A stretch of 64,000 nucleotides of DNA from Paludibacter sp963678465 (lineage in GTDB: Bacteria > Bacteroidota > Bacteroidia > Bacteroidales > Paludibacteraceae): NCBI GenBank assembly GCA_963678465.1, contig OY782858.1, positions 2,604,001-2,668,000 of the forward strand. Direction: 5' to 3'. Both the position numbers and the translations under genes were made by a program. Below, piece by piece: positions 63,113 to 64,000 of the stretch. Under the pieces are notes generated by a model. The model did not search any database. It saw only the letters and a program-made list of their open reading frames with translations, and was not told the origin of the DNA. The first letter of the stretch is position 1. The number at the start of each line of letters is the position of its first letter.

Positions 63113-64000
63113 TTAATTCATTTGTTCCCCCCAGTTCAGTTGAAGCACTCTAGTGGCAATGGCATCAAATTTATCTTCGTGTGACGCCACAATTACCAAT
63201 CTTTCGTGCGACATTTTCAGTATTTGTTCGAGAATGATTTCAACAGTCGCAGCATCAAGGTTAGCTGTCGGTTCATCAAGAATGGCCACCGGTTGAGGAT
63301 AAAGCATCATGCGTGCAAGCGTAACCAATTGTTTTTCGCCTCCCGAAAGTTGCTTTCCATTGTGACTCAACTGCGTTTCCCAGCCTTCTTCTTTTTTGTC
63401 AAGTATTTTGTCAAGAAAAGCGGGATAATCCTTTTGTGCTTCGGCTGCTTTATCCAGAAAAACATTGTAACGCAAGGTCCCATCGAAGATAAAGGGAAAT
63501 TGATTCATGTACGACGAATTCACTTTCAACCATTGCTGCGACCAAGCATTATCGCGTCCATTGAACGCTATTTTACCTTCGTTTACTTTCAGGTTTCCCG
63601 AACATATTTTCAGTAAAGTGGATTTCCCCGAACCCGAAATGCCTTTCACAAGCACAAGTCCTTTCACGGGAAGTTGAAGCTGAATATTGTGCAATACTTT
63701 CACAACCGTATCGGGATAAGCAAAGTTCAAGTCTTTGATTTCAAGCGTCCGAAGTTGTTCATTTTCATCTATTGCAGGCACTTCGTCGATATCGTGCAGT
63801 AAAGGCATCAATAGCTTTGCAGCTGCCAACGCCCGGTTCCTGTCGTGATAAGCGCTTACAAATTTGCGCAAATAAAAGAAAAAATAGGGCGACAACATCA
63901 AAAGAAACAAAGCTGTTTTGAAATCGTAGCCTTTTCCGTAATTCGGCCCGGGCATAATACCCAGCAAACTCATTCCTAAATATATGGCCACCGCAGCAAT
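63113..64000 (-). CDS. cydD: Thiol reductant ABC exporter, CydD-like subunit, truncated by window edge
   Basis: The frame is open to the right edge (start outside). The visible part contains the end of the membrane domain (FLLMLSPYFFFYLRKFVSAYHDRNRALAAA, in parts) and the ATPase domain: Walker A GISGSGKSTLLK, signature LSGGEKQLVTLARM, Walker B AILDEPTANLDAATVE and the switch His in VASHEDKF. It is the partner of cydC for CydDC-type export of cysteine and glutathione. The internal GTG at 63991 is not a start, since codons continue upstream of it. Confidence 0.85.
   Translation of the reverse strand: MAAVAIYLGMSLLGIMPGPNYGKGYDFKTALFLLMLSPYFFFYLRKFVSAYHDRNRALAAAKLLMPLLHDIDEVPAIDENEQLRTLEIKDLNFAYPDTVVKVLHNIQLQLPVKGLVLVKGISGSGKSTLLKICSGNLKVNEGKIAFNGRDNAWSQQWLKVNSSYMNQFPFIFDGTLRYNVFLDKAAEAQKDYPAFLDKILDKKEEGWETQLSHNGKQLSGGEKQLVTLARMMLYPQPVAILDEPTANLDAATVEIILEQILKMSHERLVIVASHEDKFDAIATRVLQLNWGEQMN

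Noticed and set aside
1..64000. tRNA, rRNA and riboswitch genes
   Set aside because: I looked for cloverleaf-like T-loop sequences and known leader motifs in the gaps and saw none; a covariance search would settle this.

Overview
The window looks like a chromosome segment of a Bacteroidetes bacterium, most likely of the order Bacteroidales. The evidence is the family-specific gene content (DUF4249, DUF4292, BACON domains, a TonB receptor with a carboxypeptidase-regulatory-like domain, a GH2 enzyme, PorT-like barrels), a C-terminal type IX secretion sorting domain on a 2171-residue protein, and several promoters of the Bacteroidetes type TTTG-N19-TAnnTTTG. Acetate kinase and a 3-hydroxyacyl-CoA dehydrogenase fit fermentation, and a CydDC exporter and an iron-handling VIT1 protein fit exposure to oxygen. 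I found no rRNA, tRNA, CRISPR array, prophage or transposase gene.

Layout. 1-2.8 kb: end of a divergent 3-hydroxyacyl-CoA dehydrogenase, ackA, a shared terminator and a convergent TetR regulator. 3.1-8.0 kb: the suf Fe-S assembly genes sufB-sufC-sufD, interrupted twice by cassettes carrying a GxxExxY-family gene and bounded by inverted repeats. 8.1-13.2 kb: Nudix hydrolase, rluF, M48 lipoprotein protease, VanZ-like protein, dprA, a DUF4268 protein. 13.2-14.3 kb: gene-poor, with an empty inverted-repeat element of the same family as the GxxExxY cassette and an orphan promoter. 14.3-22.1 kb: two paralogous barrels, a two-lobed aspartic protease with PDZ, a ferritin-like/VIT1 fusion, a TonB receptor plus DUF4249 lipoprotein pair. 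22.1-26.6 kb: polyprenyl synthetase, ddl, rluD, a PASTA protein and rpmH. 26.8-31.4 kb: GH2 beta-galactosidase, metallophosphoesterase, tadA. 31.4-39.0 kb: orphan D12 adenine methyltransferase, parE, then EnvC-like, DUF4292, TPR and dut genes in one leftward run. 39.5-49.8 kb: Rieske-like lipoprotein, aldo/keto reductase, lemA, TPM protein, FKBP, lutB, coiled-coil protein, murF, two barrels, an RRM protein. 50.0-54.2 kb: an accessory island with word-like repeats, a nitroreductase, a 21-copy array of 21-bp units, three copies of a leader repeat and a J-motif/LRR protein. 54.2-61.1 kb: a giant BspA-like/BACON surface protein bracketed by two identical 40-bp hairpins. 61.3-64 kb: cydC and a truncated cydD.

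The strongest candidates for something undescribed are (1) the GxxExxY cassettes with perfect inverted repeats built from short tandem words, plus a gene-less relative, and (2) the phased array of 21 degenerate 21-bp units at 51570-52009, whose best units are palindromes and whose period equals two turns of B-DNA. Housekeeping genes here are otherwise conventional. No database search was possible; family names rest on motifs I can read.
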